64,000 bases of DNA from Gemmata sp051859125 (GCF_051859125.1 NZ_JBHYGG010000079.1:11730-75729), one strand, 5' to 3'; shown: positions 44,884 to 53,679, numbered from the stretch's first letter. Notes: generated by a model not told the origin, from the sequence alone. Numbers and translations are program-made.

Positions 44884-46056
44884 ATGCCCGAGCCCGTGAC
44901 CGAGTCGTTCCCGATCAAGGTGCTGCTCGTCGACGACCAGGCCATCGTCGGCGAGTCCGTCCGCCGGATGCTCGCCGACGAGCCGAACCTGGAGTACCGG
45001 TTCTGCTCCGACCCGACCAAGGCGATCGAGGCGGCCAACGAGTTCCAGCCGACCGTCATCCTGCAGGACCTCGTGATGCCGGACATCGACGGGCTCCAGC
45101 TCGTCAAGTTCTTCCGGGCCAACCCCGCGACGCGGGACATCCCGCTCGTCGTCCTCTCCAGCAAGGAGGAGCCGACCATCAAGGCCAAGGCGTTCGCGAT
45201 CGGCGCGAGCGACTACATGGTCAAGCTGCCGGACAAGCTGGAGGTCGTCGCCCGGGTGAAGTACCACTCCCGGGGGTACATCGCGCTGCTGGAGCGGAAC
45301 GAGGCGTACCGGCGGCTCGCCGAGAGCCAGCGGGAGCTGGCCGCCGAGGTCAACCGCGCCGCCCGCTACGTCCAGTCGCTGCTCCCGGCCCCGCTCACGA
45401 CCGGCCCGGTCCGCACGGCGTGGAAGTTCGTGCCGTCGGCCCACCTCGCCGGCGACATGTTCGGCTACCACTGGCTCGACCCCGAGCACCTGGTGATCTA
45501 CCTGCTGGACGTGAGCGGCCACGGGGTCGGGTCGGCACTGCTCGCGGTGTCGGCGGCGAACGTCATCTCCACGGGCGGCCTGCCCGGGGTGGACCTCCGC
45601 GCCCCCGGGCAGGTGATGACCAAGATCAACGAGATGTTCCAGATGGACCGGCAGGACGGGAAGTACTTCACCATGTGGTACGGCGTGTACCGCCCGGCCG
45701 ACCGGCAGCTCCTGTACTGCAACGCGGGCCACCCGCCGTCGCTGCTCCTCTCGGGGGGCGCGGTCACGGAACTGGAGGTGGACGGCCCGGCGGTCGGGAT
45801 GGTGCCGGACCTCCCGTACGACACCCACAAGGTCGCCGTGGCCGAGGGCGGCACCCTGCTCGTGTACAGCGACGGCGTGTTCGAGATCGAGCGGGGCAGC
45901 GGCCCGATGTGGCAGTACGCCGACTTCGTCGCGCACATCACCCCCGAACTCGTGAAGGGCGGGGATGTGATCGAGCGGCACCTGAAGTTCGTCCGCGAGA
46001 TGCACCCCGGCGACGTCCTAGGCGACGACTTCTCGATGGTCGAGGTCCGGTTCTGA
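44884..46056 (+). CDS. Response regulator with PP2C-type (RsbU/SpoIIE) phosphatase output
   Basis: 390 residues. The receiver domain (about 10-130) has acidic pocket VDD (D17, D18), phospho-acceptor D62 in VILQDLVMPDIDG, and a Ser/Lys pair in VVLSSKEE and MVKLPDK. A short coiled linker (about 135-170) leads to a PP2C/SpoIIE domain with metal ligands in LAGDMFGYHW, LLDVSGHGVGSALLA, LLVYSDGVFE and LGDDFSMVEV. It should dephosphorylate a Ser/Thr-phosphorylated protein, for example an anti-anti-sigma factor, when D62 is phosphorylated. It precedes the MCP gene of the chemosensory cluster by 150 bases on the same strand, which makes it the likely output. No anti-anti-sigma gene is adjacent. Confidence 0.9.
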   Translation: MPEPVTESFPIKVLLVDDQAIVGESVRRMLADEPNLEYRFCSDPTKAIEAANEFQPTVILQDLVMPDIDGLQLVKFFRANPATRDIPLVVLSSKEEPTIKAKAFAIGASDYMVKLPDKLEVVARVKYHSRGYIALLERNEAYRRLAESQRELAAEVNRAARYVQSLLPAPLTTGPVRTAWKFVPSAHLAGDMFGYHWLDPEHLVIYLLDVSGHGVGSALLAVSAANVISTGGLPGVDLRAPGQVMTKINEMFQMDRQDGKYFTMWYGVYRPADRQLLYCNAGHPPSLLLSGGAVTELEVDGPAVGMVPDLPYDTHKVAVAEGGTLLVYSDGVFEIERGSGPMWQYADFVAHITPELVKGGDVIERHLKFVREMHPGDVLGDDFSMVEVRF

Positions 46057-46206
46057 CCGCCCGTACCGGCCGTGCGCCCCGCACCGGTTGTGCCGGTGCC
46101 CCCGTGCGGGCGGCGCGGGGAAATGGGCAACATGGCTAAACCCCTCTCGCCGGGGCCTGGTACACTCAGGGTGAACCCCACCAGGGCGAACCCCACGAGC
46201 CCCCGC

Positions 46207-47865
46207 ATGTTCGGGTACACCACGACGATCCGCGCGAAGCTGTACAGTCTGATTCCCGCCACCCTGCTCGCGGTCGGGGCCGCCCTCGGGATCGGCCTGT
46301 ACGTCCAGTCCCGGTTCTCGATCGGCGGCACGCTCGACGCGCACATGCTCCGGCAGGCCGAGTTCTACTCGGAAGTTGAGCCGGCCGTGTTCGTCCCCAG
46401 CTTGCTATACATCACGCTCCAGGAGGCCGAGACGGAGAAGCGCCCGGAGGAGATCGCCCGCACGATCCAGCAGTTCCGGGCCGGCGAGGCGAACTTCCGG
46501 GCCGCGCGGGACAACCGGCTCAAGTTGCTGCCCGAGGGCGAGGCCCGACGGGTCCTCGACCGCGACCTCGGCGACAAGGCGGACGAGTTCTTCGGGCTGG
46601 TGAACGCCCGGTACGTCCCACTTCTCGAGCGCGCGGCCCGGAAGGAGCCGGTCGATCAGGCCGAGATCGCCCGCCTGCTCCGCGAGATCGGGGAGCGGTA
46701 CCGGGAGATCCGCAAAATCAACGAGCGGCTCGTGGTCCTGATCCGCGACGACCTGACCGCCGAGCGCCGGGAGGCGGCCGCGAGGGTCCACTTCTGGAGC
46801 GCCACGAACGTCATCGTGAGCACGCTCGCAGTGATCGCCCTCGTGTTGACCAAGTTCCTCGTCGCCCGCAGCATCATCAGAGCGACGAACGCGCTGAACG
46901 CCCGCGTCTCGGAACTCGCGAGCGGGGCGAGCGACCTGACGGCCCGCATCCCGGTCACGTCGCGGGACGAGCTGGGCCAGCTCGCGGAGGGGATCAACGG
47001 GCTGGTGAGCAAGATCCAGGGGATCGTGGGCAAGGCCCGCGAGTCCAGCATCCAACTCCTCTCGATCGCGTCCGAGATCGCCGCCACGGCCCGGAACCAG
47101 GAGCAGACCGTCAACAACCTGAGCGCCTCGACCACGCAGGTGGCCGCGTCGGTCCGCGAGATCTCCGCGACCAGCAAGGACCTGTCGGGCACGATGACCG
47201 AGGTCAGCGCGTCGGCCGCGCACGCCGCGGAGCTGGCCACCAACGGCCGGAACAACACGACCAAGATGGCCGCCGAGATGAAGCAGCTCGTCGAGTCCAC
47301 CGCGTCCGTCTCGGCCCGGCTCAACATGATCCGCGAGAAGGCCGACAGCATCAACGCCGTCGTCACGACGATCACGAAGGTGGCGGACCAGACGAACCTG
47401 CTGTCGATCAACGCGGCCATCGAGGCCGAGAAGGCCGGCGAGTACGGCCGCGGGTTCCTCGTCGTGGCCCGCGAGATCCGCCGCCTCGCCGACCAGACCG
47501 CGGTCGCGACCCTCGACATCGAGACCATGGTGAAGCAGATGCAGGACGCGGTCTCGGCGGGCGTCATGCAGATGGACAAGTTCGCCGACGAGGTCCGGTC
47601 CGGGGTCGGGCAGGTCACGAAGATCAACCAGATGACCTGGGAGATCATCACCGAGGTGCAGGGGCTCAGCGGCCGGTTCCAGCTCGTCAACGACGGGATG
47701 AAGAACCAGTCGATCGGGGCGTCGCAGATCAACGACGCGATGGGGCAGATCTCCGAGGTCGCCCGCCGCACGGTGCAGTCGATCCACGAGTTCGAGAAGG
47801 CCACGACCCACCTGCGCAGCTCGGTCGAGGGGCTGAACGCGGAAATCTGTCAGTTCAAGACCTGA
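46207..47865 (+). CDS. Methyl-accepting chemotaxis protein (WspA-like)
   Basis: 552 residues. Helix 1 (LYSLIPATLLAVGAALGIGL, about 11-33) and helix 2 (near 201-223) enclose a helical sensing domain of about 165 residues rich in charged residues. A HAMP domain follows, then a long coiled coil with the conserved hairpin DQTNLLSINAAIEAEKAGEY and FLVVAREIRRLADQTAVATL, the CheA/CheW contact tip. The C-terminus has no pentapeptide for CheR/CheB docking. The chosen ATG (MFGYTTTIRAKLYS) places helix 1 at the very start; upstream codons look non-coding. It is the receptor of the cluster, with a layout like Pseudomonas WspA. Confidence 0.93.
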   Translation: MFGYTTTIRAKLYSLIPATLLAVGAALGIGLYVQSRFSIGGTLDAHMLRQAEFYSEVEPAVFVPSLLYITLQEAETEKRPEEIARTIQQFRAGEANFRAARDNRLKLLPEGEARRVLDRDLGDKADEFFGLVNARYVPLLERAARKEPVDQAEIARLLREIGERYREIRKINERLVVLIRDDLTAERREAAARVHFWSATNVIVSTLAVIALVLTKFLVARSIIRATNALNARVSELASGASDLTARIPVTSRDELGQLAEGINGLVSKIQGIVGKARESSIQLLSIASEIAATARNQEQTVNNLSASTTQVAASVREISATSKDLSGTMTEVSASAAHAAELATNGRNNTTKMAAEMKQLVESTASVSARLNMIREKADSINAVVTTITKVADQTNLLSINAAIEAEKAGEYGRGFLVVAREIRRLADQTAVATLDIETMVKQMQDAVSAGVMQMDKFADEVRSGVGQVTKINQMTWEIITEVQGLSGRFQLVNDGMKNQSIGASQINDAMGQISEVARRTVQSIHEFEKATTHLRSSVEGLNAEICQFKT

Positions 47866-47885
47866 CGTGGAGTCGTCAAGTTCGG

Positions 47886-47952
47886 AAGTCATCGGGTCGT
47901 CAAGTCCGTCGGAGCCCTGCTCCCAAAGCGTGACCTGACGGCCCGATGACTT
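47886..47952. repeat. Inverted repeat between MCP and cheW genes
   Basis: The 17-bp arms AAGTCATCGGGTCGTCA (47886-47902) and 47936-47952 are complementary with one mismatch. The word TCGTCAAGT also occurs twice as a direct repeat in the left part. It lies between the receptor and the downstream genes and may weaken or set the level of downstream transcription. Confidence 0.55.
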
Positions 47953-47979
47953 GGTGACCTGAAGATGTGAGACGGACCC

Positions 47980-48435
47980 ATGCTCGCGCTCATGTTCCAG
48001 GTCGGTCGCGACACCGTCGCCGTGGACGTCCGCCGCGTCCGCGAGGTCGTACCGCGGGTGCAACTGTCCCCGGTGACCGGTGCGCCCGCGTGGCTGGCCG
48101 GGGTGTTCGTGTACCGCGGGCACGTCGTCCCGGTCGTGGACCTGCACCGGCTCACGGGCGCGGGCGAGTGCCCGCCGCACCTCAGCAGCCGCATCATCCT
48201 GTTCCCGTGGCCCGCGGACGCGCCGGACTCGCTCGTCGGGCTGCTCGCCACCCAGGTGGCCGAGATCCGCGAGGTGCCGACCGACGCGCTCGGCGCGGTC
48301 GGGCCGGGGCACCTCGGCCTCGGGCCGGCTCTGCCCGACGGGCACGGGATCATCCGGGTCCTGAACCCCGAGGCGCTGCTGGCCCAGATCGCGTCCGGGT
48401 CCGGGGGTGCGATTGCTGCGGGGGTTCATGGATGA
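47980..48435 (+). CDS. CheW-like adaptor 1 (WspB-like)
   Basis: 151 residues, a single CheW domain. The typical blocks LMFQVGRDTVAVDVRRVREV, WLAGVFVYRGHVVPVVDLHR and IRVLNPEALLA are present. It should link the receptor to the CheA kinase. There is no ribosome-binding site worth the name. The next gene starts within its stop codon (ATGA), the first of three such overlaps, so the four genes from here to cheA form a tightly coupled unit. Confidence 0.9.
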   Translation: MLALMFQVGRDTVAVDVRRVREVVPRVQLSPVTGAPAWLAGVFVYRGHVVPVVDLHRLTGAGECPPHLSSRIILFPWPADAPDSLVGLLATQVAEIREVPTDALGAVGPGHLGLGPALPDGHGIIRVLNPEALLAQIASGSGGAIAAGVHG

Positions 48436-49670
48436 GCCTCATCGGGGTGGAAGCGGTCGTCCGCGAGCGGCTCGGCATGGACCCCGCGTCCCTCGGCCTG
48501 TCCGCGCTGCACCAGGCGGTCGGGGTGCGGATGAAGGCCCGTGGGGCGGCGTCCCACGCGGAGTACGCCGGGCTGCTCGCGCTCGACCCGGCCGAGGCCG
48601 GGGCGCTCGGCGTCGAGTTGGCGGTGCCCGAGTCGTGGTTCTTCCGCGGCGGCCGGCAGCTCTTCGCCCGGGTCGCCGAGGTCGTCGCGGCCCGCGCCGG
48701 GGCCCGGCCGCCGGGGCAGGGGGCCCGCGTCCTGAGCGCCCCGTGCAGCACCGGCGAGGAGCCGTACTCGGTCGCCATCGCGTGCCACGAGAGCTTCGTC
48801 CCCGCGGCCTCGTACTCGATCGACGCGGTGGACGTCTCGGCCCGGCACCTGGAGCGGGCCACCGCGGCGCGGTACCCGAACTTCTCGTTCCGCGAGACCG
48901 GCCCGGACGTTCGCCCGGCGAACTTCCGCGCTGTCGGCGAGCAGTGGGAACTGCTGCCGCACCTGCGGCGACAGGTGCGGTTCCGCCACGCGAACCTCAC
49001 CGACCCGAGCTTTTTGAGCGACGAGCCGGCGTACGACGTCATCTTCTGCCGGAACGTGTTCATTTACCTGACCCCCGACGGCCGCCGCCGGGCGATGGCG
49101 TCGCTCGAACGCCTGCTCGCCCCCGACGGGATTCTGTGCCTCACGCCCGGCGAGGCGGACCGCCTGCCCCCGGGCCAGTTCACGGCGAGCGGCGACTCGG
49201 GCCTGTACCGCCGCGCGGCCGCGGCCCCGGCCGTCCCGGCCGCCGTTTCGCCGCCGGGGTTCCGTGCTCCGCTCCCGCACGTTGAACCCGTTCCGGTCGC
49301 GCCGGTCGCCGAGCCGCCCGCCGTGGTGGTCGGGCCGGTGGTCACCGTGCAACCGAAGCCGGCTTCGCTGGAAGCGGCGCGTTCGCTGGCGGACGCCGGA
49401 CAACTGGCCGAGGCCCGCCTGGCGTGCGAGCGGATGCAGAAGGACGCTCCCGCGTCGGCGGCACTCTACGCCCTCCTGGGGGCGATCGAGTTCGCCCAGG
49501 GCCGGGCCGACGCGGCCGCCGAGGCGTTCCGCCGCTCGCTGTACTTGGACCCGAACTGCGTCGAGGCGCTGGAGCAAATGATCGTCATCTCAGACCGCAA
49601 GGGGAACGCGGCACAGGCCGCGGCGCTGCGCCGCCGGCTCGCGCGGCTGTCCCGGGAGGACGCGCCGTGA
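48432..49670 (+). CDS. CheR-type methyltransferase with TPR tail (WspC-like)
   Basis: 412 residues. Methylates receptor glutamates with S-adenosylmethionine. The SAM site is VLSAPCSTGEEPYSVAIACH (near 98-117), and the catalytic region YDVIFCRNVFIYLTPDGRRR follows. After a Pro/Val/Ala-rich linker (about 270-315) come two to three TPR motifs (SLADAGQLAEARLACERMQK, ALYALLGAIEFAQGRADAAA). A CheR followed by TPRs is the WspC layout rather than that of flagellar CheR. The start is the ATG that overlaps the cheW stop codon. Confidence 0.93.
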   Translation: MSLIGVEAVVRERLGMDPASLGLSALHQAVGVRMKARGAASHAEYAGLLALDPAEAGALGVELAVPESWFFRGGRQLFARVAEVVAARAGARPPGQGARVLSAPCSTGEEPYSVAIACHESFVPAASYSIDAVDVSARHLERATAARYPNFSFRETGPDVRPANFRAVGEQWELLPHLRRQVRFRHANLTDPSFLSDEPAYDVIFCRNVFIYLTPDGRRRAMASLERLLAPDGILCLTPGEADRLPPGQFTASGDSGLYRRAAAAPAVPAAVSPPGFRAPLPHVEPVPVAPVAEPPAVVVGPVVTVQPKPASLEAARSLADAGQLAEARLACERMQKDAPASAALYALLGAIEFAQGRADAAAEAFRRSLYLDPNCVEALEQMIVISDRKGNAAQAAALRRRLARLSREDAP

Positions 49671-50332
49671 ACATGGCCCTGCCCGTGGCGGCCAACGACG
49701 TGTGCTGGAACCGGATCGGGGTCCGGGGCGACCGCACGTGCCCGGAACTCGAGAAGGTCACGCACTGCCACAACTGCCCGGTGTTCGCCGCCGCCGGCCG
49801 CCGGTTCCTCGACGCGCCGTCGCCGCCCGACTACCTCGACGAGTGGACCGTCCGGCTCTCCGACCCCGAGGAGCGGGCCGCCTCGGACCAGCTCAGCGTC
49901 CTCGTGTTCCGGCTCGGCGACGAGTGGCTCGCGCTGCCGGTCGGGGTCCTGGTCGAGGTCACCCGGCCGCGGGCCCCGCACCGGATCCCGCACCGCGGCG
50001 GCCTGCTCGCCGGGCTGGTGAACATCCGCGGCGAACTGCACCTGTGCGTCCGGCTCGACCTGCTCCTGGGGGTGGCGACCCCCGAGCACCAGTCGGGCGA
50101 GCCGAGCCCGCGGCTCATCGTGGTCCGCCGGGACACCGAGGGGTGGGCGTTCGCGGCCGACGAGGTGGACCAGGTCCACCGCGTCCCGGGCCAGAGCCTG
50201 GCGCCGCCGGCCCCGACGCTGTCGCGGGCGCACACCAAGCTCACCCGCGGCGTGTTCCGGCTCGACAAGCGGCCGGTCGGGCTGCTCGACGACGCCCGAG
50301 TGTTCCAGACCGTCCGGGAGCGCATCCGATGA
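49667..50332 (+). CDS. CheW-like adaptor 2 with N-terminal Cys motif (WspD-like)
   Basis: 221 residues. The first 45 residues hold CWNRIGVRGDRTCPELEKVT then HCHNCPVFAAAGRRFLD, with C13, C25, C34 and C37. I recall the same motif in WspD proteins of Pseudomonas; it may bind zinc or an iron-sulphur cluster, which is untested here. The CheW domain follows (SVLVFRLGDEWLALPVGVLV, GLVNIRGELHLCVRLDLLLG). I use the GTG that overlaps the cheR stop codon because GGGAGG is 7 bases upstream; an ATG two codons later is the alternative and has a 13-base spacing. Confidence 0.88.
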   Translation: MNMALPVAANDVCWNRIGVRGDRTCPELEKVTHCHNCPVFAAAGRRFLDAPSPPDYLDEWTVRLSDPEERAASDQLSVLVFRLGDEWLALPVGVLVEVTRPRAPHRIPHRGGLLAGLVNIRGELHLCVRLDLLLGVATPEHQSGEPSPRLIVVRRDTEGWAFAADEVDQVHRVPGQSLAPPAPTLSRAHTKLTRGVFRLDKRPVGLLDDARVFQTVRERIR

Positions 50333-53130
50333 CCGGTATCGACGCGGGCCTGTTCGACCTGTTCCGCGAAGAGGTGCGGACCCACACCGACACGATGTCC
50401 CGCGGGCTCCTCGACGTCGAGGGCGACCCCGGGAACCCGACCCGGATCGAGCCGCTCATGCGGGGCGCGCACTCGATCAAGGGCGCGTGCCGGATCGTCG
50501 GCATCGACCTCGGGGTGCGGCTGGCGCACGTCATGGAGGACGCCCTCGTCGCGGCGCAGAACGGCCAGATCCGCCTGACAGCGGCCGACATCGACACGCT
50601 CCTCCGCGGGTCCGACGTGCTCCGGGGGCTCGCGGACCTGTCGCCCTCGACCGTGTCGAGCTGGGCGGTCACGAACGCGGCCGCGGTCGAGGCGCTCGAT
50701 CCCGTGTTCGTCGCGATGGCCGCCGGCAAGCCGCGCCCGCAGGCCGCACCGCCGGTCGCGCAGCCGAGTCCGAACCCGCCCGCCCCCGCGGCCGTTGTCC
50801 CGCCGCCGCCCGCGAGGAACGCGTTCCCACAAGTTCCGCAGTTCACGCGAACGGCGGTCCCGACCGCGCCGCTGCAAATGCCCGCGAACTACTCGATGAC
50901 CGACATGTTCCGCGAGGAGCTGCGGTCGAACCTGCTTGTGCTCGATGCCACGAAGCCCGAGGAGGCGACCGAGTGCCTCCAGCAGATCCGCGGCGCGGCC
51001 CGGCTCATCAAGTGCCAGCCCGTGGACCGGGTCGCCGCCGCGGTGTCCGCGTACTTCGCGGCCGCGGGCGATCGCGGGGTGGACCCCGGCGCGTCGGAGT
51101 GGCTCGCCTACGCGGCCGCCACGCTCGCCGGCGCGATCGGCACCGACGACGACGGCTTCGCCGCGTGGGTCGCGGAAGCGACACCCGCGCTGACCGAGAT
51201 CGCCGAGGTCTTCGACCGCGCCGCCGCCCCGGCCGCCGCTGCAAGCACCAGCGCAGACCTCCAGCCTTCCACACACGTCGCCGAACCCGCACCCGCGGCG
51301 CTCGCGGTGCAGTTGGCCGCACCGGTCGCCGCGCCCGCTGCCCCCGGCCCGACCGAGGCGTACAGCGGGCACCGCCCGGAGGCCGCCCCGGCCGAGGCCG
51401 TGGTGCGCGTCACCGCCCAGAGCCTGAACCGGCTCATGGGGCTGGCCGGCGAGTCGCTGGTGCAGGCCCGGTGGCTCCCGTCGTTCTCCGCGTCGCTCCT
51501 GAGCCTGCGCAAGCAGCACGACCTGCTCGCGGTGATGCTCGACGGGGCGTTCCACGCAGCGGCCGCCGGCACCGACACCGCCGAACTCGGCCGCATGATC
51601 GCCGAGGCCCGCCGCCAGGCGGGCGTGTGCCGCGCGTCGCTCAACGACAAGGCCGCCGACTTCGACGACCACGCGGCCCGCGGCGAGGACCTGAACACCC
51701 GCCTGTACCGCGAGGTGATCGTCAGCCGGATGCGGCCGTTCGGCGACGGCGTCCACGGGCTCCCGCGGATGGTCCGCGACATGTCCCGCACGCTCGGCAA
51801 GGAGGCCAAGCTCGTCGTCGAGGGCGAGAAGACGGAGGTCGACCGCGACATCCTGGAGAAGCTGGAGTCGCCGCTCTCGCACCTGATCCGCAACGCGGTC
51901 GACCACGGCGTCGAGCCGACCGAGGCGCGGGTCGCGGCCGGCAAGCCCGCGGCCGGCACCATCCGCCTCGAGGCCCGGCACCGGGCCGGCATGTTGCAGG
52001 TGACGGTCAGCGACGACGGCGGCGGCGTGAACCTCGACAAGCTCCGCAAGAAGATCGTGGACCGCGGGCTCAGCGCGGCCGAGGTCGTGCGGCAGATGCA
52101 GGAACCCGAACTGCTGGAGTTCCTGTTCCTCCCCGGGTTCAGCACCGCGGCGGCCGTGACCGAGTTCTCGGGCCGCGGGGTCGGGCTCGACGTGGTCCAG
52201 GACACCATCCGGCGCGTCGGCGGGAGCGTCCGCGTCACGTCGCAGCCGGGCCGCGGGACCACGTTCCACCTGCAACTGCCGCTCACGCTGTCGGTGATCC
52301 GCGCCGTCGTCGTGAACGCCGCGGGCGAGCCCTACGCCTTCCCGCACAACCGCATCGACCGCCTGCTCCGCGTCCCGCGGGCCGCCGTCAAGTCGCTGGA
52401 GCACCGCCAGTTCGTGACCGTGGACGGCCAGAACGTCGGGCTCGTCGTCGCGACCCAGCTCCTCGACCTGCCGGCCACGCCGTCGCCGGGCGAGGAACTC
52501 GCCGTCGTGCTGCTGAGCGACGCGACCGGCACCTACGGGCTCGTCGTGGACTCGTTCCGCGGCGAGCAGGACCTTGTGGTCCGCACGCTCGACCCGCGGC
52601 TCGGGAAGGTGCCGAACCTGAGCGCCGCGGCGATCCTCGACGACGGCTCGCCCGTCCTCATCGTGGACGTCGAGGACCTGTTGCGGTCGATGGACCAGTA
52701 CATCCAGACCGGGGCGCTGAGCCGGTGCGACACCCGGCCCCTCGGCCGCACCCAGAAGAAGCGCGTGCTGATCGTGGACGACTCGATCACGGTCCGCGAG
52801 GTCGAGCGGCAACTGCTCGTCAACAAGGGGTACGAGGTGGTCGTCGCGGTCGACGGCATGGACGGGTGGAACAAGGTCCGGGCCGACCAGTTCGACCTGA
52901 TGGTCAGCGACATCGACATGCCGCGGATGTCGGGGCTCCAGCTCGTCACGGCGCTGCGGAGCGACGCCAAGCTCCGCGACCTGCCGGTCGTCATCGTGTC
53001 GTACAAGGAGCGGGAGGAGGACCGCGCCCGCGGGCTCGAGGTCGGCGCGAACTGCTACCTCACCAAGAGCAGCTTCCACGACAACCGGTTCATCGAGGCG
53101 GTCGAGGACCTGATCGGCCCGGCCGTGTGA
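50329..53130 (+). CDS. CheA hybrid kinase with C-terminal receiver (WspE-like)
   Basis: 933 residues. The HPt domain carries the phospho-His H48 in MRGAHSIKGACRIVG. A second, HPt-like helical region (about 188-290) has lost the His (QQIRGAARLIK). After an Ala/Pro linker come the dimerisation helices, then the ATPase with N box HLIRNAVDHGVEP, G1 SDDGGG, and G2 GRGVGLDVVQDTI, a CheW-like domain, and a receiver with phospho-acceptor D861 (VSDIDMPRMSG). Kinase plus receiver in one chain is the WspE plan; the receiver probably acts as a sink or as a step to the output regulator. It overlaps cheW by ATGA. Confidence 0.94.
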   Translation: MTGIDAGLFDLFREEVRTHTDTMSRGLLDVEGDPGNPTRIEPLMRGAHSIKGACRIVGIDLGVRLAHVMEDALVAAQNGQIRLTAADIDTLLRGSDVLRGLADLSPSTVSSWAVTNAAAVEALDPVFVAMAAGKPRPQAAPPVAQPSPNPPAPAAVVPPPPARNAFPQVPQFTRTAVPTAPLQMPANYSMTDMFREELRSNLLVLDATKPEEATECLQQIRGAARLIKCQPVDRVAAAVSAYFAAAGDRGVDPGASEWLAYAAATLAGAIGTDDDGFAAWVAEATPALTEIAEVFDRAAAPAAAASTSADLQPSTHVAEPAPAALAVQLAAPVAAPAAPGPTEAYSGHRPEAAPAEAVVRVTAQSLNRLMGLAGESLVQARWLPSFSASLLSLRKQHDLLAVMLDGAFHAAAAGTDTAELGRMIAEARRQAGVCRASLNDKAADFDDHAARGEDLNTRLYREVIVSRMRPFGDGVHGLPRMVRDMSRTLGKEAKLVVEGEKTEVDRDILEKLESPLSHLIRNAVDHGVEPTEARVAAGKPAAGTIRLEARHRAGMLQVTVSDDGGGVNLDKLRKKIVDRGLSAAEVVRQMQEPELLEFLFLPGFSTAAAVTEFSGRGVGLDVVQDTIRRVGGSVRVTSQPGRGTTFHLQLPLTLSVIRAVVVNAAGEPYAFPHNRIDRLLRVPRAAVKSLEHRQFVTVDGQNVGLVVATQLLDLPATPSPGEELAVVLLSDATGTYGLVVDSFRGEQDLVVRTLDPRLGKVPNLSAAAILDDGSPVLIVDVEDLLRSMDQYIQTGALSRCDTRPLGRTQKKRVLIVDDSITVREVERQLLVNKGYEVVVAVDGMDGWNKVRADQFDLMVSDIDMPRMSGLQLVTALRSDAKLRDLPVVIVSYKEREEDRARGLEVGANCYLTKSSFHDNRFIEAVEDLIGPAV

Positions 53131-53463
53131 CCGCGCCGCGGAGCGAACCAGCGCACGCGACTCTCGAACGAGTTTCGGGGACATTTCCGAGAGCAGCACC
53201 GCGGCCCGGAACGCGGCGTCGTGGTCGCGGCCCTGCAGCACCTGCCGGATGTTTCGGACGGCTTCGGCCATCTGGTCCTCCGCCACTTCGCGGCGCGCCA
53301 GTCGGTACGCGCGCTGGTACGCCGCGCTCCCGCGGCACAGCGCCTTCAACTCAGCCACGTCCACGCCGAGCGCCGCCGCGACCGCGGACCAGCTCGCGCC
53401 TTCGGCGCGGAGGTCCGCGGCGCGTGTCAGCACGGCCGCCGGGTTGCGGGTGGTTGCGGGCAT
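53131..53463 (-). pseudogene. HTH-like gene with no stop codon before cheA (3'-truncated)
   Basis: From the ATG at 53463 the first 105 or so residues look like a real small protein: LRAEGASWSAVAAALGVDVA is a helix-turn-helix-like segment, followed by helical LARREVAEDQMAEAVRNIRQ and FRAAVLLSEMSPKLVR. There is no stop codon before the frame enters the opposite strand of cheA, where it stays open for more than 3 kb by codon bias alone. I infer that the true 3' end was lost when the region joined cheA. The end given is the cheA boundary, not a stop codon. No ribosome-binding site is visible. Confidence 0.45.
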
Positions 53464-53499
53464 GGGAGACTCGGGGAAGGGGTCGATCGGACCTCAGAA

Positions 53500-53617
53500 G
53501 ACCCAGGGTTTGCACCCTGGGCTACGAACTGCCGCCCCCTTCGGGGGCTTTGGCGGTTCGTGGGTTCGGAGTCCCGGAGGGACGACAGTGCGTAGCCCAG
53601 GGTGCAAACCCTGGGTC
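53500..53617. repeat. Palindromic intergenic element with perfect 27-bp arms
   Basis: The arms at 53500-53526 and 53591-53617 are exact complements; each arm itself contains CCAGGGTTTGCACCCTGG, nearly self-complementary. Inside there is a smaller hairpin (CGCCCCCTTCGGGGGC region). It lies between the HTH fragment and the helicase gene. Only one copy was found in this window. Confidence 0.75.
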
Positions 53618-53679
53618 ACCATTACATGCCGAACGACCTGGGCCGCGTCAAACCGGAACGTGCGGAATTTCGCGCTGCG

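Noticed and set aside
49831..53130. Very long open frame on the minus strand opposite cheA
   Set aside because: It is the mirror image of strong GC-rich codon bias in cheA; its composition is low-complexity Arg/Ala/Val/Gly, and no motif is present. Only the part outside cheA was kept, as a gene fragment.
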